DNA of 64,000 nucleotides from Butyricicoccus pullicaecorum (GTDB lineage: Bacteria; Bacillota; Clostridia; Oscillospirales; Butyricicoccaceae). A program made the position numbers and the translations under genes. The notes under the pieces were generated by a model, which saw nothing but the letters and a program-made list of their open reading frames with translations, did no database searches and had not been told where the DNA came from. The DNA lies in assembly GCA_018365995.1 (NCBI GenBank), contig JAGZIY010000017.1, positions 13,537-77,536 of the forward strand, in the 5' to 3' direction. Shown here piece by piece: positions 1 to 8,328 of the stretch; position 1 is the first letter of the stretch, and the number at the start of each line of letters is the position of its first letter.

Positions 1-115
1 AGGGGTTGTTTTCTGGTTTTTGCTCTGTATCTGTGGGCTTCTGCGGACGAAGCTCAGGATTCAATTGATGCTGACGATATATACTGGTAAACGTGGAAGA
101 ACCTGAAACATTCAT
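1..115 (-). CDS. Hypothetical protein, N-terminal fragment
   Basis: A minus-strand frame opens at 115 with ATG, preceded by a good AAAAGGAG ribosome binding site (about 124-131), and is still open at the window edge. The 38 visible residues begin MNVSGSSTFTSIYRQ and are then rich in Pro, Glu, Gln and Lys, which suggests a flexible tail or linker rather than a folded domain. No signal peptide or membrane segment is visible. I do not recognise the family. The next gene on the same strand (LacI regulator, ending at 249) lies upstream of it, so the two may be cotranscribed. Confidence 0.5.
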   Translation of the reverse strand, partial: MNVSGSSTFTSIYRQHQLNPELRPQKPTDTEQKPENNP

Positions 116-248
116 ATGTATATGCTCCTTTTCAAAGAATACTAGATGAAATGATTTATCACAATATCGACCATTTCTTCAAAAACTTTAGTGGTTTTTA
201 TAAAACGTGAAACGATATTTTGCCAAGCATGCTCAGATATCTCTAGGT

Positions 249-1301
249 TCAATCAATGTTTTGTGAACAGACGATAGAAATGTTGGTGCTCAGCTGATCT
301 GCTTTGGGATATTGTCCTTTGTGGAGCAGATCACACAGCAATATAAGAGGTTGATATCCTTGTCGAAACATATCTTGTGTGATGGTCAAATCGAGTGTTC
401 CCTCTTGCAGCATCTGGCGTGTGTGTTCTGACATATCATGTGCAATAACACGAATCTTTCCGGTCATATCCGCGGCTTGAATGGCATCGATACACCCTGT
501 GACACTGCGATTCGCCATATAGATTGCATGGACTGTGGGACAGTCACGCAGCGCAGCGCTGACTTTGTTGTAAGTGACACGGTAATCATTGTAGCTTTCC
601 AGTACCTCAATTTGGTTGCTGGAAAAACCTAATTTTCGCATATGAGAGCAAAAACCATCAAGGCGTGTACGATGTCCGTGATAATCCAGATTGCCGACGA
701 CAGCCAAGATTTGTGCATTGGGTGCGAGGCATTTGCTCATGAGTTCTGCTGCGATTCTTCCGCTTTTTGCATAGTCCTGTCCAACAAAGCACAGACGTTT
801 GCTTTCTGGCAAATCGGAATTGAGCGTGATACAGGGGATTCCCTGCTCAACCAAATCATTGATTTTTGCCTCGATCATGATATCGTTCAGTGCACACAAT
901 GCAATCCCTTTTGCACCCCAATCGATTAGACTATCCAACAATTCGATTGCCTCACGGGGCGTGTCGGTTTCGCAGCTGCATACACGGATATCCACCTGCC
1001 TGCTGGACAAAACACGCCGGGCTTCTTCGATCCCGCGCGTCACCTCAGTGCGGAATGTGCCTGTCCAGTTGGGGAGCAGTACGCCCAACCGAATTGGTGG
1101 ATATTGGTTTTGTACCTGCGGGTCAGATGCTTGCCGATGCGCTTCTCGGGGAGAAAGATATCCGGTCTCCTGAACAGCTCGAAGAACACGTTCCCGCACG
1201 TCCGCACGCACATAAGAGCGATTATTCAGCACGCGGTCAACTGTGCCGCGTGACACACCAGAACGCTTTGCGAGATCTGCTATTGTGGGACGTTTGCCCA
1301 T
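249..1301 (-). CDS. LacI-family transcriptional regulator
   Basis: A 350-residue regulator. The N terminus (MGKRPTIADLAKRSGVSRGT, then VDRVLNN) is the LacI helix-turn-helix plus hinge helix, followed by a periplasmic-binding-protein-like ligand domain of the Peripla_BP_4 type, usual for sugar-responsive repressors. The start at 1301 has AGGAGG (seen as cctcct at 1311-1316) at correct spacing; a longer open frame to 1469 runs through repeat DNA and is not needed. It is divergent from the binding-protein/dehydrogenase/isomerase genes beginning at 2038. The perfect dyads between them (1415-1543) are natural operator candidates. The effector is unknown; its ligand domain resembles the binding protein at 2038 in fold, which fits sensing the same sugar or polyol. 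Confidence 0.85.
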   Translation of the reverse strand: MGKRPTIADLAKRSGVSRGTVDRVLNNRSYVRADVRERVLRAVQETGYLSPREAHRQASDPQVQNQYPPIRLGVLLPNWTGTFRTEVTRGIEEARRVLSSRQVDIRVCSCETDTPREAIELLDSLIDWGAKGIALCALNDIMIEAKINDLVEQGIPCITLNSDLPESKRLCFVGQDYAKSGRIAAELMSKCLAPNAQILAVVGNLDYHGHRTRLDGFCSHMRKLGFSSNQIEVLESYNDYRVTYNKVSAALRDCPTVHAIYMANRSVTGCIDAIQAADMTGKIRVIAHDMSEHTRQMLQEGTLDLTITQDMFRQGYQPLILLCDLLHKGQYPKADQLSTNISIVCSQNID

Positions 1302-1328
1302 TTGATATGTCCTCCTGTGTTTCGATTT

Positions 1329-1546
1329 TGTGACTACTATACCACAGCGGCAAGAAACAGAAGCACATCTTGCTGCATTATGCGCCGCTGGTGGTATAAT
1401 CGTGAAATATTCAGTATAATAGTCACTTGTGTGACTATTATACCACAGCGGCAAGAAACAGAAGCACATCTCGCTGCATTATGTGCCGCTGGTGGTATAA
1501 TCGTGAAATATTCAGTATAATAGTCACTTGTGTGACTATTATACCA
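1329..1546. repeat. Tandem 101-bp repeat (two full units plus a short third)
   Basis: The motif TGTGACTAYTATACCA recurs at 1329, 1430 and 1531, an exact 101-bp period. Units 1329-1429 and 1430-1530 are nearly identical, with a few substitutions such as ACTAC/ACTAT, TTGCTG/TCGCTG and GCGCC/GTGCC. A third copy stops after about 16 bases. Each unit also has near-palindromic arms (CCACAGCGGC and GCCGCTGGTGG) that could form a hairpin, and TATAAT-like hexamers on both strands. It lies directly upstream of the LacI gene. There are too few copies and no spacers, so it is not a CRISPR. Confidence 0.9.
1415..1543. promoter_or_regulatory. Two perfect dyads, candidate LacI operators
   Basis: TATAATAGTCAC-TTGT-GTGACTATTATA occurs at 1415-1442 and again at 1516-1543, exactly 101 bp apart. 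Each has perfect 12-bp arms around a 4-bp centre. Because the arms contain TATAAT on both strands, each dyad could be an operator overlapping divergent -10 boxes. Position between a LacI-type regulator and its probable target operon supports an operator role. The even-spaced centre lacks the classic central CG of many LacI sites, so another factor is possible. Confidence 0.5.
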
Positions 1547-1905
1547 TAGTTCATAGATGGTGTATAGATTTCTATGGCACATAAGCACAGAAATCAAGGG
1601 GTTTTGGCTTGATATGTGCTTTTACACATATGGTCTAAGAATTGAGAATCCCTTGAAAAAAATAGATTTTACCAGATAGACTTTCTTTTTTGTTATAAAA
1701 TAGATGAAATTTGCTTTTTGTATGTTGCTTGTAGTACAGAAAAATCAGATGTATTGTCTAGTTTTTACGGAAAAAGATTGTATATTCTAATTTTTTGTTT
1801 TGATTTTTGCACAGAATTATGCTTTTTGATTCTTTTAAGAACTATTTTTATTCTGTATTTTCAGAAGTTTTGAAAAAGGGAGATAGATTTTCTTTTTTCC
1901 TGTGG
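1547..1905. other. AT-rich non-coding upstream region
   Basis: About 360 bases without a supported gene. The stretch is strongly AT-rich with T- and A-runs typical of UP-element or curved DNA upstream of a strong promoter. The short open frames here show no family resemblance and no ribosome binding sites. Confidence 0.5.
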
Positions 1906-1934
1906 TTGACAGTTTTCCTTTGCATGGATATAAT
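1906..1934 (+). promoter_or_regulatory. Sigma-A promoter of the binding-protein operon
   Basis: Consensus TTGACA at 1906-1911 and TATAAT at 1929-1934 with a 17-bp spacer. Transcription would start near 1941, giving a leader of about 97 nt before the ATG at 2038. The match to consensus is perfect, so expression is probably controlled by repression or catabolite control rather than by promoter weakness. Confidence 0.85.
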
Positions 1935-2037
1935 AAGCACATAAAAACACATAGCACATAAATGCACATATTGTGGAGAGTATCTGCCGATATTTTCCGA
2001 AGCTTTTGTGAAAATCCCAATTCAGAAAGGACTTGTT

Positions 2038-3051
2038 ATGATGAAAAAGAGAAATTCAGTTGCAGCGATTGTAGCAGGAATTCTGGCGCTTACACTGACC
2101 GCCTGCAGCAGTTCGGCACCCTCTGGTGATGCGTCTGCAAATTCAGAAGGCGCGAAACAAGAACCATTTGAAATCAGTATGATTCTCAAGACCAATGCAG
2201 CAGAGTTTTGGCAGCTGATTCAGGCAGGTGCAGAAGCGTATGAAAAGGAACATCCCGACCTTGTGAAGCTTTCCATTAAGGGACCACCGGCAGAGACCTA
2301 CTACGATGAACAACTGAACATGCTGCAAACAGATCTTTCAATCGATACCTATGACGGCTACTTGATTGCGCCGCTTCAATCGGAAGCTGCGGCAGCACAG
2401 ATTGCAAATACTGATAAACCGGTCATTGCATTTGATACCAACATTGATTCTCCCAAATGTCTGAGTTTTGTGGGCACAGGAAACAAAGAAGCGGCAAAGC
2501 AGGGAGCAATTGCGGCGGTAGAAGCCGCGAAGGAAGCTGGCTGGGAGGAGATCAAATGTATTGAAATCGCAGGTGTACAAGGCGATGCAACCAATACCGC
2601 ACGCATGGAAGGTTTCCGCGAGGGAATCAACGAGAGTGGAGGTCAATTCCTTGATGATGAGGTTCAATATGCAGAAGCCGTTGCAGACAAGGCAGTAAAT
2701 GCAATGGAAGCGATTATGGGAAAGTATCCGGACGGAGTCGCAATCATTTGTGCAAATAACGATGATATGGCAATGGCAGCCGCACGTACTGCAAAATCCA
2801 ATCCGGCATATGATAAGACCATTTTCCTTGGCTTTGATGGGCAGATGTCTGCGTGTGAGGCGGTGTTATCCGGCGATTTGACGATGACAGCGGCACAGAA
2901 CAACTATGATATTGGATATACCGCAGTTGAAACAATGGTTGAGGTTCTTCAAGGTAAAGAAGTCGAAAAGTTCATCGATACTGGTACGGAAATCATTACC
3001 AAGGAAAATGCTGCCGAGCGTGTGGAACGCATGAAGGGCTATATACAGTAA
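2038..3051 (+). CDS. Sugar-type ABC transporter substrate-binding lipoprotein
   Basis: A 337-residue secreted lipoprotein. A Lys/Arg N terminus and hydrophobic stretch end in the lipobox LTAC, so Cys23 would be lipidated after signal peptidase II cleavage. The mature part is a type-1 periplasmic binding fold (Peripla_BP_4, ribose/inositol-like), with EISMILKTNAAEFW near the start and ICANNDDMAMAAARTAK as the typical hinge region. The start at 2038 follows AGAAAGGA; the upstream in-frame ATG has no such site. It is followed by two cytosolic sugar-modifying enzymes, but no ATPase or permease gene is adjacent, so the transporter core must be elsewhere. The ligand cannot be read from the sequence; a sugar or cyclitol is likely. 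Confidence 0.85.
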   Translation: MMKKRNSVAAIVAGILALTLTACSSSAPSGDASANSEGAKQEPFEISMILKTNAAEFWQLIQAGAEAYEKEHPDLVKLSIKGPPAETYYDEQLNMLQTDLSIDTYDGYLIAPLQSEAAAAQIANTDKPVIAFDTNIDSPKCLSFVGTGNKEAAKQGAIAAVEAAKEAGWEEIKCIEIAGVQGDATNTARMEGFREGINESGGQFLDDEVQYAEAVADKAVNAMEAIMGKYPDGVAIICANNDDMAMAAARTAKSNPAYDKTIFLGFDGQMSACEAVLSGDLTMTAAQNNYDIGYTAVETMVEVLQGKEVEKFIDTGTEIITKENAAERVERMKGYIQ

Positions 3052-3108
3052 TGCAGACCATGCTGAAAAAGATTCATATATTTTATTGATTTTAATAAGG
3101 AGATTTTT

Positions 3109-4116
3109 ATGAAAATCGGTATTATTGGTGCTGGACGTATTGGAAAGGTTCATGCGAAGAATATTGCAATGTTTGTTCCTGAGCTTGAAATCAAGACCAT
3201 TGCAGATCCGTTTCTAGATAATGAAACGAGAGCATTTGCGGAGAAATACAAAATTCCGAACACGACAAAGGATGCAAACGATATCTTGTCAGATCCGGAG
3301 ATCGAGGCAGTGCTCATCTGCTCGTCGACCGATACCCATTCGAAGTATATCATTGAGGCAGCAAACGCGAAAAAACATATTTTCTGCGAAAAGCCCATTG
3401 ATTACGATATAAAAAGAGTACATGAAGCGATTGATGCTGCAAAAAATGCAGGAGTCAAGCTGCAAATCGGATTTTGCCGTCGATTTGACCATAACCACCG
3501 CGCGGTTTATGACATGGTACGTGCGGGAAAGGTTGGTGATGTCAACATCATTAAAATTTCCTCCCGTGATCCAGAGCCGCCAAAAATCAGCTATGTCAAG
3601 GTGTCCGGTGGTATCTTCTATGATATGATGATCCATGACTTTGACATGGCGCGTTTTCTGGCTGGAAGCGAAGTGACAGAAGTACATGCTGTTGGTTCTG
3701 TATTGGTGGATCCAGAAATTGGACAGGTAGGAGATGTGGACACTGCACTGGTCACATTAAAATTTGCAAACGGTGCAATCGGTGTCATTGATAACAGCCG
3801 CAAGGCGGTATATGGCTATGACCAGCGTGTCGAAGTGTTTGGCTCCAAGGGGTGTGCGCAGAGTGAAAATGATATCCCGAATACCGCTGTCCTGTCAACT
3901 GCTGATGGCACGACATATGGAACCGCTTATCAGGTCATGTGGGACCGCTACACCAATGCATTTGTTGCTGAAATGCAGGCGTTTGCACATGCCTGCGTAA
4001 ATGATGAGGAGCCGCCTGTTACAGGGGAAGATGGCTTGTATCCGGTATTGATGGCAGCCGCAGCGACAAAATCGCTGAAGGAAGGTCGTCCAGTTAAAAT
4101 TTTGGAGGTTGAATAA
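3109..4116 (+). CDS. Gfo/Idh/MocA-family dehydrogenase, inositol 2-dehydrogenase-like
   Basis: A 335-residue NAD(P)-dependent oxidoreductase. The Rossmann loop GIIGAGRIG is at residues 4-12, the family EKP motif is at 94-96 (HIFCEKPID), and the C-terminal alpha/beta domain has the catalytic DMMIHDFDMARFL block usual in inositol dehydrogenases (IolG). It probably oxidises a polyol or sugar hydroxyl delivered by the neighbouring binding protein's transporter. The start at 3109 has AAGGAG upstream. Its stop overlaps the ribosome binding site of the next gene (GGAGG at 4104-4108), so the two are translationally coupled. The exact substrate (myo-inositol, scyllo-inositol or another sugar) is not determined. 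Confidence 0.88.
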   Translation: MKIGIIGAGRIGKVHAKNIAMFVPELEIKTIADPFLDNETRAFAEKYKIPNTTKDANDILSDPEIEAVLICSSTDTHSKYIIEAANAKKHIFCEKPIDYDIKRVHEAIDAAKNAGVKLQIGFCRRFDHNHRAVYDMVRAGKVGDVNIIKISSRDPEPPKISYVKVSGGIFYDMMIHDFDMARFLAGSEVTEVHAVGSVLVDPEIGQVGDVDTALVTLKFANGAIGVIDNSRKAVYGYDQRVEVFGSKGCAQSENDIPNTAVLSTADGTTYGTAYQVMWDRYTNAFVAEMQAFAHACVNDEEPPVTGEDGLYPVLMAAAATKSLKEGRPVKILEVE

Positions 4117-4117
4117 A

Positions 4118-4906
4118 ATGGCACTTAGAAAATCTGCATGTATTGATACATTATATACAGAATTGCCTTGGCTGGAGCGTTTTCAGGCGGCAAAAAACGA
4201 TGGATTCGATGCAGTTGAATTTTGGGATTGGAGAACGCACGACTTGGACGAAATCCGCAAAGCTGCATCTGACGCAAAAATTGCAATTTCCGGTTTTAAT
4301 GGAGATGCAGATTACTCGCTTGTCGATCCCACGCACAAAAAAAGCTATCTCGATGCACTTGCCCAGTCTATCAAAGCAGCGAAGAAGATAGGCGCAGACA
4401 GCCTGACTATTCACTCGAATGCACTGGGAGACGGCGGCGTTGTGGTCGATCATTATGATTCTCTGTCAGATACCGTGAAGCTTTGCTCCATGTATGATAC
4501 CCTGTTGGCGTGTGCAAAAATGGCAGAAGCAGAACAAATCAATCTCAATCTGGAAGCGCTCAATATTACGACAGATCATGTGGGCAACTTCTTGAAGTAC
4601 ACCCAGATGGGCGCAGAGATTTGCCGACTGATTGGCTCTCCACGGCTCAAGCTGCTGTATGATGTTTATCACATGCAGCTCAACGAAGGCTGTATTTGTG
4701 ATACCATTTCCAAGTATGCAGATCAGTTCGGTCATATCCATGTTGCAGACGCGCCGGGACGTCATGAGCCCGGTACGGGTGAGATTGCATATAAAAAGGT
4801 CATCTCACATCTGGAGGCTTGCGGCTATACCGGTCGCGTGGGCTATGAATTGTTTCCGTCGATCGATACGGCAACAGCAGTAAAAGCCATTATGGAACAC
4901 TGCTGA
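4118..4906 (+). CDS. Hydroxypyruvate-isomerase-like TIM barrel (AP endonuclease 2 fold)
   Basis: A 262-residue xylose-isomerase-like TIM barrel. The motifs NLEALN, LLYDVYHMQLNEG and HIHVADAPGRHEPGTGEI match the metal-binding and C-terminal signatures of hydroxypyruvate isomerase (Hyi) and related ketose isomerases/epimerases. It would interconvert an aldose/ketose or keto-acid tautomer downstream of the adjacent dehydrogenase. The ATG at 4118 sits 9 nt after GGAGG; an upstream in-frame TTG is too close to that site. It is the last gene of the putative operon and is followed by an intrinsic terminator. A general sugar phosphate isomerase/epimerase call is equally safe. Confidence 0.82.
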   Translation: MALRKSACIDTLYTELPWLERFQAAKNDGFDAVEFWDWRTHDLDEIRKAASDAKIAISGFNGDADYSLVDPTHKKSYLDALAQSIKAAKKIGADSLTIHSNALGDGGVVVDHYDSLSDTVKLCSMYDTLLACAKMAEAEQINLNLEALNITTDHVGNFLKYTQMGAEICRLIGSPRLKLLYDVYHMQLNEGCICDTISKYADQFGHIHVADAPGRHEPGTGEIAYKKVISHLEACGYTGRVGYELFPSIDTATAVKAIMEHC

Positions 4907-5006
4907 GGATAGCAGTGCATAGACAGATGTTGCCCTGAATGGGAAATCTTAGCTGCAACCGCTTTACAAAAAATGCTAATATTCTCTTAACTTTCAAAGA
5001 TAAAAG

Positions 5007-5044
5007 AGCAGTACAGAGCCAAGGGGAGCTGTACTGCTTTTTTT
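5007..5044 (+). terminator. Intrinsic terminator after the isomerase gene
   Basis: A perfect 10-bp stem AGCAGTACAG/CTGTACTGCT with a 12-nt loop runs into seven T residues on the plus strand. Confidence 0.85.
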
Positions 5045-5104
5045 GTATAGGAGCAGGCTGCTATAATGAGGACTATGATATGAGAGAAGCTGCGCGGAGA
5101 AATA

Positions 5105-5134
5105 AAAAAGACACCCGTGATAGGGTGTCTTTTT
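5105..5134 (-). terminator. Intrinsic terminator of the tRNA-Leu transcript
   Basis: A 12-bp stem AAAAAGACACCC/GGGTGTCTTTTT with a 6-nt loop. It has T-runs on both strands and lies just 3' of the minus-strand tRNA gene, so it can end both that transcript and any plus-strand read-through. Confidence 0.8.
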
Positions 5135-5181
5135 ATAAGACCGAATATAAAATTATGACATCAGCTTATATTCGGATCAGC

Positions 5182-5266
5182 TGGTGCCGATGGCCGGACT
5201 CGAACCGGCACGGGTTGCCCCGCCGCATTTTGAGTGCGGTACGTCTACCAATTCCATCACATCGGC
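5182..5266 (-). tRNA. tRNA-Leu (anticodon CAA)
   Basis: The minus strand gives an 85-nt cloverleaf: acceptor GCCGATG/CATCGGC, discriminator A, encoded CCA, a long variable arm (CGGGGCAACCCG) typical of class II tRNAs, T-loop GGTTCGAGTCC, and anticodon stem CCGCA/TGCGG around loop CTCAAAA, so the anticodon is CAA. It is a stand-alone gene with its own promoter and terminator. Confidence 0.95.
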
Positions 5267-5275
5267 GTCTTAAAC

Positions 5276-5304
5276 AGTATATCAGGAAATTCAAAAAAAT
5301 GCAA
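5276..5304 (-). promoter_or_regulatory. Promoter of tRNA-Leu
   Basis: On the minus strand, TTGCAT (5304-5299) and TATACT (5281-5276) are separated by 17 bp and end 9 bp before the mature 5' end at 5266, as expected for a tRNA gene. Confidence 0.75.
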
Positions 5305-5441
5305 GTGTTTTTTTGAAGAAAAGAGAAAATGGATTGTGCACCCGCAGACTTGACAGAATGTATTGGATATGTGAGAATGAAATAATAGGGATTATCCGCC
5401 AAATCATAGATATAAATATAAAGTAAAGAAGGACGATGCTT

Positions 5442-6077
5442 ATGACGAAACAAGAACGTGCACTGGAAATTATTGAGCGCTTAAAACGAGAATATCCAGA
5501 TGCAAGCTGTACATTAGATTATAATGAAGCGTGGAAACTTTTAGTTAGCCTGCGGCTTGCGGCACAGTGTACAGATGCGAGAGTAAATGTGGTAGTTGAA
5601 AAGTTGTATGAAAAGTTTCCGGATGTTGAGGCATTGGCAGCAGCAGACGTGGATGAAATTGAAAAGATTGTACATCCCTGTGGTTTGGGACCGAGTAAGG
5701 CAAGAGATATCAGCGCATGCATGAAAATGCTGCGAGATGAATATCATGGGCAAATCCCGCAAACCTTTGAGGAACTGCTTCGGCTGCCGGGAGTCGGACG
5801 CAAGAGCGCCAATCTGGTAATGGGTGATGTATTTGGAAAGCCTGCAATCGTGACAGACACACACTGTATCCGCCTCGTGAACCGGATGGGACTGGTCGAT
5901 GGAATCAAGGAACCGAAAAAGGTAGAAATGGCACTTTGGAAGATCATTCCGCCAGAGGAGGGCAGTGCATTTTGCCACCGTTTGGTATTCCATGGGCGAG
6001 ACGTATGCAGCGCACGAAAAAAACCGGATTGCGAAATATGTTGTGTGCGGGATTTATGTCCGCAGATTGGAGTATAA
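5442..6077 (+). CDS. nth: Endonuclease III (DNA glycosylase/AP lyase)
   Basis: A 211-residue base-excision-repair enzyme that removes oxidised pyrimidines and cleaves abasic sites. The helix-hairpin-helix LPGVGRKSANLV carries the catalytic Lys121, and Asp139 in TDTHCIRLVNRMG is the second catalytic residue. The C-terminal [4Fe-4S] cysteines are C189, C197, C200 and C206; the first gap is 7 residues, one longer than the common C-x6-C-x2-C-x5-C. The ATG at 5442 is 8 nt after AAGAAGGA; an in-frame ATG at 5436 lies too close to that site. A TTGACA at 5350 with a weak -10 may be its promoter. The following esterase cluster starts 62 bp downstream with no terminator between. Confidence 0.93.
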   Translation: MTKQERALEIIERLKREYPDASCTLDYNEAWKLLVSLRLAAQCTDARVNVVVEKLYEKFPDVEALAAADVDEIEKIVHPCGLGPSKARDISACMKMLRDEYHGQIPQTFEELLRLPGVGRKSANLVMGDVFGKPAIVTDTHCIRLVNRMGLVDGIKEPKKVEMALWKIIPPEEGSAFCHRLVFHGRDVCSARKKPDCEICCVRDLCPQIGV

Positions 6078-6139
6078 TGGATTGCGCCGGATCGATATAA
6101 CGATGATCGGCTGATGGGAGAAAAAGAGAGGATACGTAA

Positions 6140-7174
6140 ATGGCAATCAATAAACGTATGCGTGCTGCACTCAGGCTATTATCTTATCCGGCGGCAGCGG
6201 ATTTAGACAAGCTTTATAAGATAGAGCGTGCGCTCTATCAGCTCAAGGCACCCCCGCTCGCGGCACTTTATCACCATTGGGATCATGTGATTGAGTCAGT
6301 GGACGGAACACTGATTCGGGTACGGATCTATACGCCAAAACAGCAGACAGATCATAGAATCTTATTGTTTTTTCATGGCGGCGGCTGGGTGCTGGAAAGT
6401 GTGGATACCTATAATCAGGTGTGTAAGGCACTTGCAAGGGCCACTGGATGTCGTGTGATTTCGGTGGAATACCGGAGAGCGCCGGAGTATCCTTTTCCTG
6501 TGGCGCTGGAGGATTGTTATGCAGCTGCCAAAACAATTTATCAGGCAGGTGAACAGCTTGGCACATATGGTCCCGAGGATATCATATTGATTGGGGACAG
6601 TGCTGGTGGAAATCTTGCGGCAGCTGTGTCCCTTTTGGCGCGAGATCGTGGAGAATTTGAAGTTGCACATCAAATTCTGATTTATCCGGCAACTGCTGCA
6701 GATCACTCGGAAAACTCTCCGTTTGCATCGGTGCATGAAAATGGGGAAGGATATTTATTGACAGCTTATCGTGTGGAGCAATTTATGAAGCTATATGCAG
6801 GTGTAGATGATTCTGCCTATCAGAACCCATATTTTGCGCCGATTTTAATGAAGGATCTGAGCAGGCAGCCGCGCACACTTGTGATAACAGCAGAATATGA
6901 TCCTTTGCGCGATGAAGGAGAAGCTTATGCAAAGGCTCTTGCAGAGGCGGGCAATGCGGTATCTTGTGTGCGGATGCTAGATGCTTTGCATGGCTTTATT
7001 TCTTTACCCGCACGCTTTGTGCATGTGAAGCGTACACATGCGCTGATTCAAGACTTTTTGGGAGATGAAACAAAATGCGCAGACAGCAAAAACCAGACTG
7101 GTACCGTCTTGATAATGCAGCAAAAATCTTCCCGCCAACGGTTCACGGAGCAGACACAGCAGTATTCCGACTGA
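6140..7174 (+). CDS. Alpha/beta hydrolase, HSL-type esterase
   Basis: A 344-residue cytosolic hydrolase of the hormone-sensitive-lipase group. The oxyanion-hole motif HGGGW is at residues 79-83, the nucleophile elbow GDSAGGN has Ser154, the acid is in EYDPLRDEG and the catalytic His in LHGF. Acyl esters of short to medium chain are the usual substrates. It forms a three-gene unit with a condensation-fold acyltransferase and a zinc-ribbon membrane protein, a combination I recall from other Clostridia. The last 33 residues overlap the start of the acyltransferase by 100 bp in another frame, so both proteins are read from the same DNA there. The natural substrate is unknown. Confidence 0.88.
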   Translation: MAINKRMRAALRLLSYPAAADLDKLYKIERALYQLKAPPLAALYHHWDHVIESVDGTLIRVRIYTPKQQTDHRILLFFHGGGWVLESVDTYNQVCKALARATGCRVISVEYRRAPEYPFPVALEDCYAAAKTIYQAGEQLGTYGPEDIILIGDSAGGNLAAAVSLLARDRGEFEVAHQILIYPATAADHSENSPFASVHENGEGYLLTAYRVEQFMKLYAGVDDSAYQNPYFAPILMKDLSRQPRTLVITAEYDPLRDEGEAYAKALAEAGNAVSCVRMLDALHGFISLPARFVHVKRTHALIQDFLGDETKCADSKNQTGTVLIMQQKSSRQRFTEQTQQYSD

Positions 7175-8328
7175 CATGTGAGCTTAATGAGCCGGTCAGA
7201 CCAGAGATTTTACAGCGTGCTCTTGACCGTATGGTTGTACAATACCCAAATCTGCGTACTGTGCTGCGGCGTGGTGTGTTTTGGTATTATCTGGAGCAGA
7301 CCAATCGGCATGCGAAGGTCATTCCGGAGCATACCCCGCCCTGTGCACAGCTTTATCAGGATAGCCGTTCTTCATTGTTTGAAGTGAGCTATTGGAAGAA
7401 TAAGATCAATTTTGATGTGTTTCATGTCGTTGCAGATGGTGCTGGTGCAATCGACATGCTGCAAACGCTGGTAACAGAATATGTATCGGATGCTTACCAT
7501 TTGGAGGTTCAGCGTCCGCCGCAGGCCGCACTCGATGAGCGTATGGAGGACGGCTTTCAAAAATACTATAAGACAGAGGCAAGCAGTACCGGAACTGTGC
7601 AAAAAATGCGTGCCTATCGTTTGCCGCATCGTGGGAAAGATTTGTCTGTTTTCGAGGGCGTATGTGATGTGCAGGCAGTCCTGCAAGCGGCACACCAATA
7701 TGACACCACACTGACGGTATATCTGGCAGCTGTGCTGTTTCAGGCAATTCAGGGCGGTATGTATGTAAGAGACCGGAAGAAACCAGTGGTCTTGACCGTT
7801 CCGGTCGATTTGCGCAGCTATTTTCCGTCTCATACGACGCGGAACTTCTTTAGCATCATTCGGGCATCTTACAGCTTTCAGGAGCGCTCTGGAAAGTTTG
7901 AGGATATTTTGGGGCAGACTGCACAGGCATTTCGAAAGGAGTTGACCGCAGAAAATCTGGCGGCACGGCTTAATGCACTCGCGGCGCTGGAGCATAACTT
8001 TCTGCTCCGTCCGATTCCTTTATTTCTGAAGTATCCGGCTCTCTTTCTATCAGGTAAGCTTTCTGACATTGGGGAAACAGCCGTTCTTTCCAATATCGGG
8101 CGTTTTCAGCTGCCGGAAGTGGTACAGCCCTATGTGAAGGGCTTTGGCGTGTTTGTGGGAACAGATGCCTTGCAGCTGTGTACTTGCAGCTATGGAGGCA
8201 AGCTGCATTTAGGCTTCACGACGACGATGAGAGATCCGGCTGTTATCCGCAGATTTTGCAATCATCTGACAGGAGATGGTATTGAGCTGGAGATTCGCAG
8301 CAACACAATGTATGGGGAGGAAAAGTAG
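7075..8328 (+). CDS. Condensation-fold alcohol/peptide acyltransferase-like protein
   Basis: A 417-residue protein of the CoA-dependent acyltransferase/condensation superfamily. FHVVADGAGAIDML carries the HxxxDG catalytic motif near residue 120, and the second half has the NFFSIIRASYSF and FTTTMRDPAVIRRFCNHL segments typical of the alcohol acetyltransferase (AATase-like) branch. It probably joins an acyl group to an alcohol or amine. The start lies inside the esterase gene (100-bp overlap) after GGGAGATGAAACAAA, which implies coupled translation. Pairing with an esterase suggests opposing making and breaking of the same ester. No carrier-protein or adenylation genes are nearby, so it is not part of an NRPS. 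Confidence 0.75.
   Translation: MRRQQKPDWYRLDNAAKIFPPTVHGADTAVFRLTCELNEPVRPEILQRALDRMVVQYPNLRTVLRRGVFWYYLEQTNRHAKVIPEHTPPCAQLYQDSRSSLFEVSYWKNKINFDVFHVVADGAGAIDMLQTLVTEYVSDAYHLEVQRPPQAALDERMEDGFQKYYKTEASSTGTVQKMRAYRLPHRGKDLSVFEGVCDVQAVLQAAHQYDTTLTVYLAAVLFQAIQGGMYVRDRKKPVVLTVPVDLRSYFPSHTTRNFFSIIRASYSFQERSGKFEDILGQTAQAFRKELTAENLAARLNALAALEHNFLLRPIPLFLKYPALFLSGKLSDIGETAVLSNIGRFQLPEVVQPYVKGFGVFVGTDALQLCTCSYGGKLHLGFTTTMRDPAVIRRFCNHLTGDGIELEIRSNTMYGEEK

Noticed and set aside
1329..1546. Possible CRISPR array
   Set aside because: Only two tandem units with no unique spacers.
1337..1597. An 86-residue frame through the 101-bp repeats
   Set aside because: Encoded by tandem repeat DNA upstream of the LacI promoter region; no ribosome site.
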